A stretch of DNA of 64,000 nucleotides, taken from NCBI RefSeq assembly GCF_035222485.1, contig NC_085920.1, forward strand, positions 3,100,001-3,164,000. The letters run 5' to 3'. The DNA comes from Podospora pseudoanserina (taxonomy: Eukaryota > Ascomycota > Sordariomycetes > Sordariales > Podosporaceae). A program made the translations under genes and the position numbers. Every line of letters begins with the position of its first letter. Positions within the stretch are counted from its first letter, which is position 1. The notes beneath the pieces are model-generated. The model saw nothing but the letters and a program-made list of their open reading frames with translations. It was not told where the DNA came from and ran no database searches. Below are positions 20,981 through 33,439 of this stretch, in pieces.

Positions 20981-22099
20981 TTAAGCCCTCTTCTGGGCAC
21001 CCCCCCTTCCCTTAGCCGCCTCAGTAGGCAACAAACTCATCACCTTGTCCAAAAACCTCCTCTGGTCCTCCCCCCTATAACTCCACGTCCTCCCCGTGTA
21101 GTTCTCAATCAACCCCTTCACATCCCCCAACTCCTTATACCCCACCTCCTTGTACTTGCCCAACACAGCCAAATCTAACACCGCCTCCCTCGCCTTCAGC
21201 GGGGCCCGTCCAGGAAAAAACCTCTCCCCCTTTTCCAACCAATCCCTCTCCCCCTGACTGTTGAAAAAAATCGGCTTCCCCTCCTTGAACGCCCTCTTCC
21301 TAACCGCAGTGATATCCATCGTAACCCCACTATCCCTGTTGAACGCCTGGCCCCCGCCCATAAGCCTCATAGTCTGAATCACACTCTGCACCTTCCCCCA
21401 CTGCGCAGAGGTAGCAAGCCCACCGCCGTAACCACTCAGATCCTTCCTCCTCAGCTTAGGAACAAACGGCACGACTTCTCCTTTTTCGTACCGATCCACA
21501 ACCGCCTTTTCCGCCTCGGAAAGAACCATCTTTCCTTCGTTGGCCTCCTTGGGCTTTTCTTTCCTGGCTTGCTTGTTTCCTCCCTTACCACCAGCACCAC
21601 GGGTAAACTTCCCGCCTAGACGGGCAGATCGACTGCCTGACTGTCTCCCCCCCGCACCGGGACCAGCACGACGGAATCCAGTTTGTTGTTGTTGTTGTTG
21701 GTTGGAGCGAAACCCAGTGCTTGGTCTCGGTCCTACAGTCCCGGCTCCACCACCGGGAGTGTACCGGGCAGCTAGACGAAGGGATTTGATACTGAGAATT
21801 TTTGCCCCGGTTGGAGCACCACTAGCAGAGGGGGCTTTCCCAAAAGGGCTGGCGCTGGGGCCGGTGTTGTTGGCGCGGAGGGTGCGGATGTCGAGGGGGC
21901 GTTTGACGGCGGCGCCGGTCGAGATCTTGGTGAGTCTTGTTGCGGCGGAGATTGAACGGGTGGGCTTGTTGTTGTTGTCTTCTTCGGCGAGTTGGGGGCC
22001 CGAGGTGGTGAAGCTGCGGGTAACGGCGGAGGTTGTTGTCGTCGACGGCGGGGCACGACGCCCGAGGGCACCGGCCCTGAGGATTTGCTGCCGGGGCAT
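20981..22099 (-). CDS. Basic mitochondrial protein, probably mitoribosomal
   Basis: A single-exon frame of 372 residues. The N-terminus MPRQQILRAGALGRRA followed by SAVTRSFTTSGPQLAEED is a clear mitochondrial presequence. Residues about 100-180 are Gly/Arg/Gln-rich and disordered (GFRSNQQQQQQTGFRRAGP). The C-terminal half looks folded (EKAVVDRYEKGEVVPFVPKL, AQWGKVQSVIQTMRLMGGGQ, LIENYTGRTWSYRGEDQRRF). The size, charge and pairing with the recycling factor gene suggest a fungal small-subunit mitoribosomal protein such as mS46/Rsm28, but I cannot confirm the family from memory. The coding strand is C-rich at the 5' end and G-rich at the 3' end. Confidence 0.7.
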   Translation of the reverse strand: MPRQQILRAGALGRRAPPSTTTTSAVTRSFTTSGPQLAEEDNNNKPTRSISAATRLTKISTGAAVKRPLDIRTLRANNTGPSASPFGKAPSASGAPTGAKILSIKSLRLAARYTPGGGAGTVGPRPSTGFRSNQQQQQQTGFRRAGPGAGGRQSGSRSARLGGKFTRGAGGKGGNKQARKEKPKEANEGKMVLSEAEKAVVDRYEKGEVVPFVPKLRRKDLSGYGGGLATSAQWGKVQSVIQTMRLMGGGQAFNRDSGVTMDITAVRKRAFKEGKPIFFNSQGERDWLEKGERFFPGRAPLKAREAVLDLAVLGKYKEVGYKELGDVKGLIENYTGRTWSYRGEDQRRFLDKVMSLLPTEAAKGRGGAQKRA

Positions 22100-25000
22100 G
22101 TTGAGAGAAAAAATTGTCGCCTTGGGGAATGGGTTGAAAACCCTCAGATAGGCGACGTTTGAGGGTGAGAAAGGTTGGGTGAGCGGAAAACAGTCGGCGA
22201 CAACACCGGCGAGGTTTCGAGCTCGCGAGCAGTGAGGTTCGTTTGACGATGGGGTTGAGCAGGAAAGGAAAATGTTGGTGGGGTGTGATTGGTCAATTCT
22301 GGGGACAGGTGGGTCTGGGGTTTGGGAGCTTGGTCCATGCTTGGCCTGTGCTGACTTGCAACGATGTTTTGGATTTCCGCACTGGGTTGGTGGTGAGGGT
22401 TAGGAGTGGTGAAGATATTTTGCTTTTGAGCGAATAGAATAATAGCTAATACTGTCTGACCATGAAGAGATATTCTACTAGAACAGCAGTGTCGTTCCTT
22501 CCCAGCTCAAAACATCATTCATTCTCTTAGTTGAACAATTCTGATGGTGTTATATGCATGTGCTGAACGTCAAGTGAGCAGCTCATGTGCTAAAATCATG
22601 ATGATTTCTCCCGAACTGACACAGGAGTGCCAATGCATATCATCACTCAAGCTCCCAAGACATACCTACCTGAGATGTCAGATTCTGCAGATAAAATCCG
22701 ATTGAATGGTCCACAGAAAGAGCCGAGCTCTTCATGTCGGGGAAGACAAGCATTCCAAGAGGGCAGGCAGGATCAATGCAAGTACCACCAAAAGGTTTCC
22801 GTGTTCCCTTATATTGGTCTGAGCAAGCAGTTGGAACGATCTTGTGACATCGTTTAAAGTATGCAAAGTGGTGAGCATCAGACCCGATCATGGTGAGAGC
22901 GACCGGTCCCCGCCAGGAGCCGATATCACCTTTGCGTGGCTAACCGAACTGTCGTCCTCTCAGCTTGCTCAACGCCACAACTGAGAGCGAAAAGATCAGA
23001 TGTGACGTTTCACCGAGAAACCCAGTCAAACGCTTGAGCAGATCGCCTTCCTCCCCAAGTCGTCTTGCAATTTGGGTATTTGCCTGTTCTCAGGACACCA
23101 GGGTTCAGTCTGAACACAGACCAAGACAGCACCCAGCTAGCCCTTGTGGCTCCAAGATTTGTGACAGCTACAACTGCCGCGCTATAGACACAAGGCTCGG
23201 AGCACCCGGTGATGCGATAAGAGGTAGCGGCACCATACCCACGCGTCAGACCACGCAAATAGAGTGCCTGCAGCTGATATATGAGATTCAAGGCGTCAAA
23301 TCGACCGTGGTGCCGGTTCGGCGGCGCATGGTGCCATTGCCCACTTTCCTCAAGTTGTCCCGTACATCGGGCGGTTAAGATGGAGTGGCCTCCACAGTAG
23401 GCCGTCGCCCTCGCTTGCTGGCGAGTCTCGTGTTGACAGGAGTCGACGAGGGGTCAGCGACGAGGTTTGGAGGTAGTCGATGCTATGTTCCAGCAGATCG
23501 TTCATTTCCCTTGCTGCAGCCTATGAACAATGAACTCGAGCTTTCGTCCGAGATCTGTCAAGGTTTGTTGTGAAGCCGTTGGCGAGTTGTCCAGTTGGCA
23601 ATACGTTCGTTGGTGGCGTATCGTACAGCAACAACCATTCATGCGTGCTGGCTAGATCTCCTCATCTGAGAGGATTGTCGCTTCGAGGTCGGCCCACCGG
23701 CATGCTTCGACAGCATAGATTGTATATTAGTCGACAGTGGATCTCGCTTCCGATCAGACCCCTACCCGGGCTTGAGAAAGGGCACTTCCAGGTACTATAG
23801 ACGAGAAGTGGGTATTGCTGCGGTATGGTGGTGGCGATTGTAAAGAGCCTAAATGGCGTAGATCTTATCAGAATGTCAACATCATGACTGGAGCAGACGA
23901 CCAGCTTGGAAGGATGAATCCATTGAGTTTTGTGGGATAGAGATTCTTCGGCCCAGCTCTCCGAGCCATCTTTGGATTTGATTTGAGCCTGAAGAAGGAC
24001 ATATTAGGGAGGTCTGAGAAGATCGACTAGACCATCTCGTTAGTTGTCAGTTTCAATAAACCATAGCAATTCACTTGCCTCTCTTACCGAGCTCCCCAAA
24101 GTGCACACAACCGCCGGTCAAACATGCTGTGACTAGCTTCGATGACAGGATAACTCCTAGTCGTAGCGACTTGGAACTAAGGTATGCACGAGGTAGCACT
24201 GCAGCTATCTGCATAGGGCTCAGTTAGTAGATGCTGCCATCGTGGACAAACAAGCTAGAAGCCCTAATTCTTACGGATAAACATTCCGAGAAGCCCCCTG
24301 GCATAAACAGGGTCGACTGCTGTTCGAAGGATCACCTCGCTACCGGACGGGACACTTCAGCCTCGAGGTTACTCGAAGTGAAGGGCGGTTAGCATGAAAC
24401 TGTCGACGGCCAGGGGCTCAGTCAACACGAAGCCAAGTCAACTTGAACGCGAAGTCAGGATAGGAAGCTCGAGCTCTCGAGGCTCCCCACTTCCCGGTTG
24501 TGACGGGAGATGGTGCCGCAAAACTGTGTGACAGGTAGTCTGGGGCGTAACACCAAACGGAGAAGATCACCAGTTGATCAATCGGCGATGGTGGAAGGTT
24601 ATATTCCGCCGTCCATATGCGCCAGCCTCGCCTGTGGTGTTTCCTATGCCTCTGGACGGGGGTCCTCCCTCCATTTGGTAGATATCCAAGTCCATGTGAC
24701 CCAGTAATATTGGCCTTTACCAAATGAGGCTCTCCTGGGGGGTAGTATTATCCAGACAGTGCGCCAGGAGCACCCGTCAAGCTGGGGGAGGGCACCATTC
24801 GGAACAATCGCATGCAGAGACAGGCCGGAATGCAACGGGACCGATTGTCGACAAGGTAGCAAGCAGGTAAAACATGCAGATGGGAGCCACCAGTCCAAAA
24901 GCCGCCCAACGGTATCGCAGCGTAGGCGAAGGGGGGTGGCGAGCCAATGGACAAGACTTGTTTGAGACGACGAGGACATAGCACGGCTGCTATTGCATGA

Positions 25001-28000
25001 ATGTGTCCTAAGATTTCAGATGGGATTGGCATTTCATTGCCAGAAAGAATCAGGAGAAGAGGACTATCCGTATCGGAAACCAGCAGTTGGCCATTGTTGG
25101 ATGGTTGAAAAATGCAACGGTCTCTGTAAAGCTGGACGGAGAGCCGGGAACCCCAAACCGGGCCGATCGGGAAGACAGGAAGGCTTCAGGATTGATGATC
25201 TGAGGTTTGGGAACTCGGCATGCTGGAGAATAATAATTGGAAATTGGCGCAGACATGTCCACACTCCACACTTCGACGTCGTTGATGGTAGTCTCGAAAC
25301 ACGTGAGTGAGATATAATCGGGAACGAAGCAGCCACATCCGGAACAGCGGGACTAGGCAGCGGCCCCTGCTTCGAGATCTTATCGTGGTCTGTGCTTCCT
25401 CCAGAGGAGTTTTAGTAGTGATCAAAGCTTTTACTAGGGACCTGGATTCCACTGTTTCTCGAAGGCTTCACGATGTTCTACTGTACATACCTGAGCAGCA
25501 ATTTTCTCCGATTTGTTGTTCAGCTTTGACTGTCGTGCTTGAAACTGCGTCTGTGGTCTGCGCTTATGGTCCGCAGCGTGTCGTCACCTCTCGGAGAAAA
25601 CAAACAGCCTCCACACCAGGAACACCAAACCACCAACAACTGCGCGCCTTGCCAAGGATCACACCTTGAATCTCCGACCACCGGGTTTGATGCCGTTAGC
25701 TCCTGCAACAGACCCAGCAGGTGGTTGTATTTCGCCGACCAAGACCGGCACTGGTTCCCCATCCTGAACCTCGCCATTGGAATATTCATAGCTTTGGATG
25801 CGTTTATGCGGGTGGCTGGCACCGTCTGAGAAGAGAAAGCTAACAGATTTGAAATGAAGCCCGACATCCTCTTACCTTAGCACCGAGCAGCTGTTGTTCG
25901 TAAAGTATCAATCTCTGGTTCATGGAAACCAGATTCGCCGTTCCGATGGGCAGGCAGAGACATCTGACCATGCAGTTGATGAGATTCCCGGATTCGCAAC
26001 ATCCTGGAAGATTAGATACACATACATCCCTCTTCAGACGGCATCTGCACTTCAACCCGCCAACCGCCACCGCTTGGTCGGCCGTCGAGATCAGACGGTA
26101 CCTTCATTAACAAGCATGCATGCCGCTAAGGTGCGGGCATCAGGTGCAAATTGCCATTTTGTCCCTTTATTCTGGATTCTGTCGATGGCCTTCATATTCG
26201 ATATCACCACCATTTATATAAAAATGGGCGGCAGTGACCTGCTGCCGCGGACCACACGCACATCCTACTCAAGAGGAGCCGTGCCCTCCGCAAGCAACCA
26301 ATCCGCCGCCTTGCAGCCCGCCTTTCTGCGAGGATACCGGCCCGGAGTCCCGTTCCAAGCGAAATCCTCACCGCATCCGCACCGGGCCACCCAGGACCTC
26401 AACCAGCAGGAATTGCCTTCCCCGCAAAATGCCCAGTTTCCGCAAAACCGCCGTTGATGGTTTCCGATTGCATGCTCCGTCCCGTTACCCTGTTTCGTCG
26501 TGTTCTGTCTCCCTAACGAGTCTCAAACCCACAGCCGGTAAGTGGCTCGTTGTTGCCGGCTTCACCATCATTATGCCCCATTGATCAGCACTTGATTGTG
26601 GATGCCAGCATACCAGTCTGAAAAGATACGAGAGGCCATAGATTAGAGGAGGAGAGCTCGTGGGGTTGGTGACCGGCAACCATCATCGTCAAAACTGGAC
26701 CTCTGTGTTTGTTGTTTCAACACTATTCTCGAAGTTTTGACTATTGGGGAAGTCAAGACTCCCCACTTCTTTCGGCCAGGCGCTTGTTATTATCGGCTTG
26801 TCATCGTTGGGCTTTCATCATATTTGCGTTGGCTGGCTCTTCACCGACACCATATTTTGTTTCTTCATGATTGAGTTGTAAGAATGTGGCATTCGCTATT
26901 GATTCAACAACTGGTTTTTTTTTTTTGGAGTACCACAACACCAAGACGGACCTACCGCCGCATGGACAGGGATCAAGCAATTAAGTCTGGAGACGCCGTT
27001 GCAAAGCCGTCATGGTCGCCACGTTACCTGCCTCCCGCCTGGCTGATCTGCGGAGCCTAGAAACCCATCGCCCGGCGGCATGGGTGTGGTTGGTGAGCTC
27101 GAGGTTGCACGGAATTCCATCCTTGCCTCAAAATCTTTACTTTCTTTCTCACAATTTTCATATGACAGGGGCTGGCCACGTGCTGACCACGATGAAAACA
27201 GGAGGGTGTGGCAGAACAGCTATGTCTAGACCTCAAAACGGCGTCTCCTGGGGAATTAACTGCGGTGTATCGCGGCAATATCAACAAAAGTCGTCAACTC
27301 GATCCCAGGGACAGTCACGCAGTTTCCTGCTGCTTGGCATCGTTCAGGGATTCAAGATGCCCCAGGCTTGGCCTTGCCAGGGAGCCCACAGTTGTTTACA
27401 CCCCCCACTCGGCCAAATCCCCCCTGCCTGCCTGCCTGCCTGTCAGAACAAGCGTCTTATGCAATAATCGTTGCGGGTCGTCCTATGCTTTAAGCTGGAT
27501 AGCAAACAATGCTACCGCTCATACGGTCCGTTCCTACCGACATGGCTATTCTCACCCGAGGGCAACAATCAAAAAGATCACGGACAGGTCCCATCAAGTG
27601 ACGCGACCGCCCTGATCTCTCACTCCCGTTTCCACTCACACTCCCCACGCTGCGGTGCCGTTCGGACATCCCTGGTTGAACCTGGGTGCCTTGCTCACAC
27701 ACGCCCGCCATTGCTCGAGGACGTGACATATACAAGCGGTATCTTTTGGCTGTGATGTCTCCTCAAAGGTTCATCAGCCGAGTGTCCCCCCCTCCCACAG
27801 GGATACCATCCCCCCAAGTCTGGTCCCTACTCCGTTTGTACTCCACGGACCTAACCTCTTCCTTGTAATAACGCCCCATGAGGTCCCCCATTGAGCCGTT
27901 TTCGATATCTCACGGGTAATGTTCGGGAAAGAGACTCGGCCATCTTGATCCCCTTGAGGGTGTTGCCCGACTTATATACGATTCGGTGCTCCCTCTTTTG

Positions 28001-28214
28001 CAGTCTGTCCCAAGTGGGAATAAACGAGATAGACAGCCGTGCTGTGACTCTACTTTCTTCGACGCATGATACGAGCTTGATCTTTGATAAGTTCAAGCCT
28101 CGATCCCCAATCTCGAACCTCTCTCATCTTTGTTCCACCCCCTTTCCCAGGCTGGCGTGGCTTCCGTCCCTTTCCCCATTTGGTTCCAGAAGAGTGAAGA
28201 AGAAGAGAGCCAAG
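22100..28214. other. 6.1-kb region without recognisable genes
   Basis: This is the longest gene-poor block in the window. Base composition is ordinary, unlike the RIP-damaged element at 0.5-2.4 kb, so it is not an obvious heavily mutated transposon. Open frames of 60-190 codons occur on both strands (for example 22965-23378, 25894-26457 and 27012-27467), but none shows a domain, a repeat pattern or plausible introns. A CCTG tetranucleotide run lies at about 27422-27442. An 18-bp word at 26087-26104 also occurs at 19775-19792 just before the recycling factor gene. Decayed genes, a long non-coding RNA or an unrecognised fast-evolving gene remain possible. Confidence 0.4.
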
Positions 28215-31200
28215 ATGACGACCATCACGCCCGTGGGGAGCCTTGAAATCAGCCCGGCCACCAGCCCAGGCATTGAAGACCCCAATGCCTCTCCCATCGG
28301 CAGTGTCGATAGCAATGTGACCCCAGACACTGAGTTCTCACCGCCTGACAGCCCGTTTCGGCACCACGCTACCTTAGCTCCCGTCAAGGAGAAGCGGGAG
28401 CTGGCGAGGAAGAAACTTTCGACCTTGACCCTTGAGGAGAAGGTGGGGTCTACCAGGTTTCCAGCGAGAGGACTTTATGCTGACGTCGAACAGGTCTCCT
28501 TGCTAACCGCCGCAGACTTTTGGAGAACCAAGTCGATTCCGGAGAAGAACATTCCTGCAGTGAAGACCAGTGACGGGCCCAATGGTGCTCGTGGTGGCAT
28601 TTTCGTGGGCGGAACAAAGGTAGGCTAACGCCCCTGGGGTTGGTTGTCTCCCTCGCTGTTGCGCTAACACTGTTGGCAGGCAGCCCTCTTCCCCTGCGGC
28701 ATCTCACTGGCAGCAACGTGGAACAAGGACATCCTCCGTCAGGTCGGCCAGCACCTTGCTGAGGAGGCAAAGGCTCGTCAGGCCAACATACTGCTTGCAC
28801 CTACTGTGTGCATGCACAGACACCCACTTGGTGGAAGGAACTTTGAATCTTTCTCTGAAGACCCCCTTTTGACTGGCAAGCTTGCTGCTCAGTACATTCA
28901 AGGTCTTCAGGAGAATGGAGTGGCTGCTACCATCAAGCGTCAGTACCTACATATTCAGCAATCTTGGAGACTGAAACTGACCAGATCTAGACTTTGTTGG
29001 CAACGAGCAGGAAACCCACCGGTTGACAATCGACTCCAAGATTGCCGAGAGGCCTCTTCGCGAGATCTACCTCCGTCCCTTCGAGATCGCGGTCCGCGAG
29101 GCCAAGCCATGGGCTGTCATGTCTTCATACAATCTGGTGAACGGTGTTCATGCCGATATGAACGAGCATCTCCTCAAAGATATTCTCCGTGGAGAATGGC
29201 AATTTGACGGGTGAGTGGCAACTTTGATTATCGGAGCCAAGCGATAAGCGAGCACGATCAACTGACCGACCCCTCCTGCAGAGCCGTCATCTCAGACTGG
29301 GGCGGCACCAACTCTACGGCGGAATCTGTCAAGCATGGGTGTGACATCGAGTTCCCCTACTCTACCAAATGGCGCTTTGAAAAGGTGCTCGAGGCTATCA
29401 AGGATGGCAAGCTCACCGAGGCTGATGTTGACCGAGCAGCCGAGAATGTGCTTACCCTTGTCGAGCGCGTCAAGGGCAGCGATATGACTGCTGAAGCAGA
29501 GGAACGCGAGGATGATCGGCACGAGACGAGAGAGCTTATCCGCGAGGCGGGCGTTCAGGGCCTTGCACTTCTCAAGAACGAGAGGTCTATTTTGCCTATC
29601 AACCCCAAGACGGCCAAGGTTGCCGTCATTGGTCCTAACGCCAACAGGGCCATCGCCGGTGGTGGTGGAAGCGCCAGTCTTAACCCTTACTACAACACCC
29701 TTCCCCTTGATAGCATCCGAAGGGTTGCTCAACAACCTGTCACTTATGCTCAGGGATGTCACATTCACAAGTGGCTCCCTGTGGCATCTCCTTACTGCAG
29801 CGATAGGACTGGGAAGCAGGGTGTGACAATCGAGTGGTACAAGGGAGATCAGTTCCAAGGCCAGCCTGTTGTCACCCAGAGGCGGAGCAACACTGACTTG
29901 TTCCTTTGGGATTCGGCGCCTCTGGCTCAGGTTGGCCCGGAATGGTCGGCTATCGCCACGACCCATCTCACGCCGACTACTACTGGCAAGCACACCATCT
30001 CATTCATGTCTGTCGGCCCAGGCAAGCTCTTCGTCAATGGTCGACTTGCGCTTGATCTTTGGGACTGGACAGAGGAAGGGGAGGCCATGTTTGATGGGTC
30101 TATCGACTATCTCGTCGAGGTTCAGATGGAGGCCGGCAGACCGGTGGAGCTTCGCGTCGAGATGACCAACGAGCTCCGGCCTATTGCCAAGCAGAAGCAG
30201 TTCAACATGACGCACAAGTACGGTGGTTGCCGTATCGGCTTCAAGGAGGAAGACCAGGTTGACTACCTCCAGGAAGCGGTCGATGCTGCCAAGGCTGCCG
30301 ATGTCGCTGTTGTTATCGTTGGTCTGGATGCCGAGTGGGAGTCTGAGGGGTATGATCGTCAGACTATGGACCTGCCTTCTGATGGGAGCCAGGATCGTCT
30401 TGTGGAGGCTATTGTCAAGGCGAACCCGAACACGGTTGTGGTGAACCAGTCCGGGTCACCGGTGACGATGCCTTGGGCTGATAGGGTGCCTGCCATTATC
30501 CAGGCTTGGTATCAGGGGCAGGAGGCGGGGAATGCGCTGGCTGATGCGCTGTTTGGGTTGAAGAATCCTAGTGGGAAGTTGCCTGTAGGTTTCTACCCCC
30601 TATTCATCACCATATATATGCGAGCGAGTATGTTGCTAACGAAATCATATCATCAGTGCACCTTTCCCAAACGCCTTCAAGACACGCCCGCCTACCACAA
30701 CTGGCCGGGCGAGAACCTCGAGGTCGTTTACGGCGAGGGTCTCTACATTGGCTACCGGCACTACGACCGGACAAAGATTGCCCCTTTGTTCCCCTTTGGT
30801 CACGGGTTGTCTTACACCACCTTTGAATACGGGCGTCCCTCCCTCAGCTCCAAGGTCCTCACCCCCGACAACACCATCGAGCTTACTGTCGCGGTTAGCA
30901 ACATCGGTGACGTTGCCGGGTTGGAGACGGTGCAGATCTATGTGAGGGATGAGAAGAGCAGGTTGCCAAGGCCGGAGAAGGAGCTGGCGGCGTTTGAAAA
31001 GGTGGAGTTGGAGGCTGGGGAGACGAAGCATTTGAGGATAGGGCTGGATAAGTATGCGGTTGGGTATTTCGACACGAGTTTGGGGAGGTGGATTGCTGAG
31101 GAGGGGAGGTTTGAGGTGCTTGTGGCGGCGAGCGCGGAGGATGTCAAGTATGTTTCGATCTCTCCCCCCCCTTTCATTTTTACTGTTTTGTGTTTGACAT

Positions 31201-31269
31201 GGAGCTGACATGGTGATTAGGTACTCTGTTGGGTTTGAGGTCAAGGAGTCGTTTACTTGGGTGTTTTAG
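28215..31269 (+). CDS. GH3 beta-glucosidase with PA14 domain, cytosolic
   Basis: Hydrolyses terminal beta-glucosyl residues, probably of imported cellodextrins. Seven exons (28215-28442, 28494-28619, 28680-28938, 28991-29210, 29282-30584, 30657-31147, 31221-31269) give 891 residues, in the normal range for PA14-bearing GH3 enzymes. The GH3 N-domain has TSDGPNGARG, KHFVGNEQE and AVISDWGGT, where Asp283 is the expected nucleophile. A PA14 insert covers about 450-590 (GKHTISFMSVGPGKLFVNGR). The second domain has GLDAEWESEGYDRQTMDLPS and the C-terminus is fibronectin-III-like (PFGHGLSYTTFEY onwards). There is no signal peptide; the first 60 residues are Ser/Pro/Thr-rich and acidic, so the enzyme should be intracellular. 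The first intron is 51 bp, in frame and stop-free with a weak donor (GTGGGG), so retention would add 17 residues. The C-terminal exon is only 49 bp. Confidence 0.93.
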
Positions 31270-33439
31270 ACGTCCTCCTCGAGAAGTGGACTCTTTTCTT
31301 TTTCTCGGTTTCTTCTTTTTCGATACCTTCTTTTCGGCATTGCATTATTTCGAGAGATTTTGTTTTTTTACTTTCTTTTTCTTCACTTTTTCAAAGGGCA
31401 TGGCACCGACAACCCCTGGGAAGACTACCTGCTAGGGGCCTCTGTTTGGTTTTTGCCATGTAATGGGAACAGGGATGGATGGATATGGGTCACATCACTG
31501 GATAGGTAGTTATCGCTGCAGGACCTCCCTCCCCGACTGATGAAGGTTTTTTTTTTTGGGTTGGGGGAACGGAGGGTGGGGAAATCGGGAACGAAGGTAA
31601 CGATGGGGGTCCCTTTTTCGCTATTCTGGTTGTTCGACTAAGTAGGCTTCGTCATTGTATATGGCACCGCCCGCCCTCTTGGAGCAGGGGGGGGAGGGGC
31701 GTGGGGAGGGTTGTCTGCAGCGAGGGAAGAAAAGGACGGAAGGAAGATGCCTAAGGGCTGGTCTGGGTTGGATAGTATCCTGAAGCTTACCCACCAACGT
31801 TGTTGTGTTACATTCACTACATTTGCTCCCACCCACACATGACATGTGCTTTGTCTTGATGCTCCGTGTAGTGAGGAGCATATCATGATAAGTAACCCGG
31901 AGGACGGTAGCGAAGGTGGTGATGGTGTGCTTGTATACTGGTCTTTGGCTTGCTTGTAGTGTGTTGTGTAGCAGTAACTCTTCGAGGAGGCTCTTGACTG
32001 GAAGTGTCTCCAATGACAACGGGCTACATCATGGCCAAGATCCGGAATGGCACCGGATAGGTTGTGTGGCGCTGGTCACGATGTCGTAGTGAGTAGAGAG
32101 GCTATATAGGCTTACCAGACTTTTGGAGAGGACCAGGTGTGCTATTTAGGGTGTGGGGCTATCTGTGATCATGAAGTTTAATATACCCCCACGGATAGTC
32201 TCCGAGGAGGACGTCTGCTTGTCGAATGGGAGTTGAAGAGGATGTGAGGCAAGGTGTGATGGGTAATATATTTCGGGACTGTCATGTGTGAGCTCCGTTC
32301 ATCTCGTGTCCATCTGAATAGGCCTGTGGGGCCGTAGCTTGTTGGTGATGGATATGCTTAAACTAGAGTGCTGCCTAGACTTCGACTTTAAGCATACCCT
32401 TCTGTTTTGTTGCTACCTGTGTCTGATATAGCAATTTTTGCGATCATTGAGATGATGAGCCAGTAGGTCTGTTGGATAATCAAAGGACCGCAAAGTGCTC
32501 CGTAAACCTGAGAAATTCGTGTCGTTTATTTACCACGGCAGTGGGAATTTTGTTTCAGAGTGACGTTTCTGTTTTGTGACTCCGCCTCTCTGCTCAATCA
32601 ACGAACCCCTGGGCTCCATTTCAACGACGCTCATGATGATGATGGGCGGATGTGCACCTATCATTGCGCACTCGGAAAGATTGGTGAGTTACCTCGGAAT
32701 ACGGAGACGAAAATCCATGTTGGCTGTCACACTGCAAAAAACAAAACGCTGCTGTGTGACGCTGTTGAGAGTTTATACACTTTGCAGACCAGCATAATGC
32801 AATGGTGGTGGTGGTTGGTGGAGAAAAAGGGGGTCAACCGAGAAGCCCAAGATGCTGGGTCTGGCCACGCTTCAGCTGAGGCTAACATCGGGGACAGGGG
32901 GCCTTTTGTTCCGATCCACTAATCTTCCATCTCCCACGTCTCCGCAACTGGAGCCGTTCCGTCGACAGGGGGTTAAACGAACATCTGCCGTCGTCAGCAG
33001 CTTTGAGTTTGCCTTTTCCATCCTGCCATTTCTTTCTTTGTTTTTTTCTTATTATTTCTTCTTTTTGCTGAAAAGGAGAAGAGAAACGGGCGGTTATACT
33101 AAACGGAGCTATTTTCGATTGATTTTGGGAATTGAGTTCATCCCGTTCCCAGAATACACACACGCTCGACGGAAGACACGGATAAAACGGCCCTGCACTT
33201 GTCTAATTTACGGATACCCTTTCCCCGCGTTAACGCACCCGACCTGAACCTTACCTTGGGGAGCCCGGCAGAAACCACCGTTTCCCATCTTCCGGATCGA
33301 CGAACCTTTCCCACGAAACCCTAGATCCTAGATCCCGAGCGTCACCGGACCGAGAATCACCTCTATCCCCTGCCTAACGAAAGAACACTTAACGGTTGCA
33401 GCAGCAGGGGCATGGCTGCTACCACCTCGCATCATCGTC
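31270..33439. other. 2.2-kb gene-free stretch
   Basis: T-rich sequence follows the GH3 stop (31300-31390), fitting a 3' untranslated region. The remainder shows no supported gene. CT-rich sequence at 33010-33070 and 33280-33400 is likely promoter and 5' leader of the next gene. Confidence 0.45.

Noticed and set aside
25894-26457. 187-codon open frame in the gene-poor block
   Set aside because: The translation shows no domain, signal peptide or family resemblance and the region has no supporting structure.
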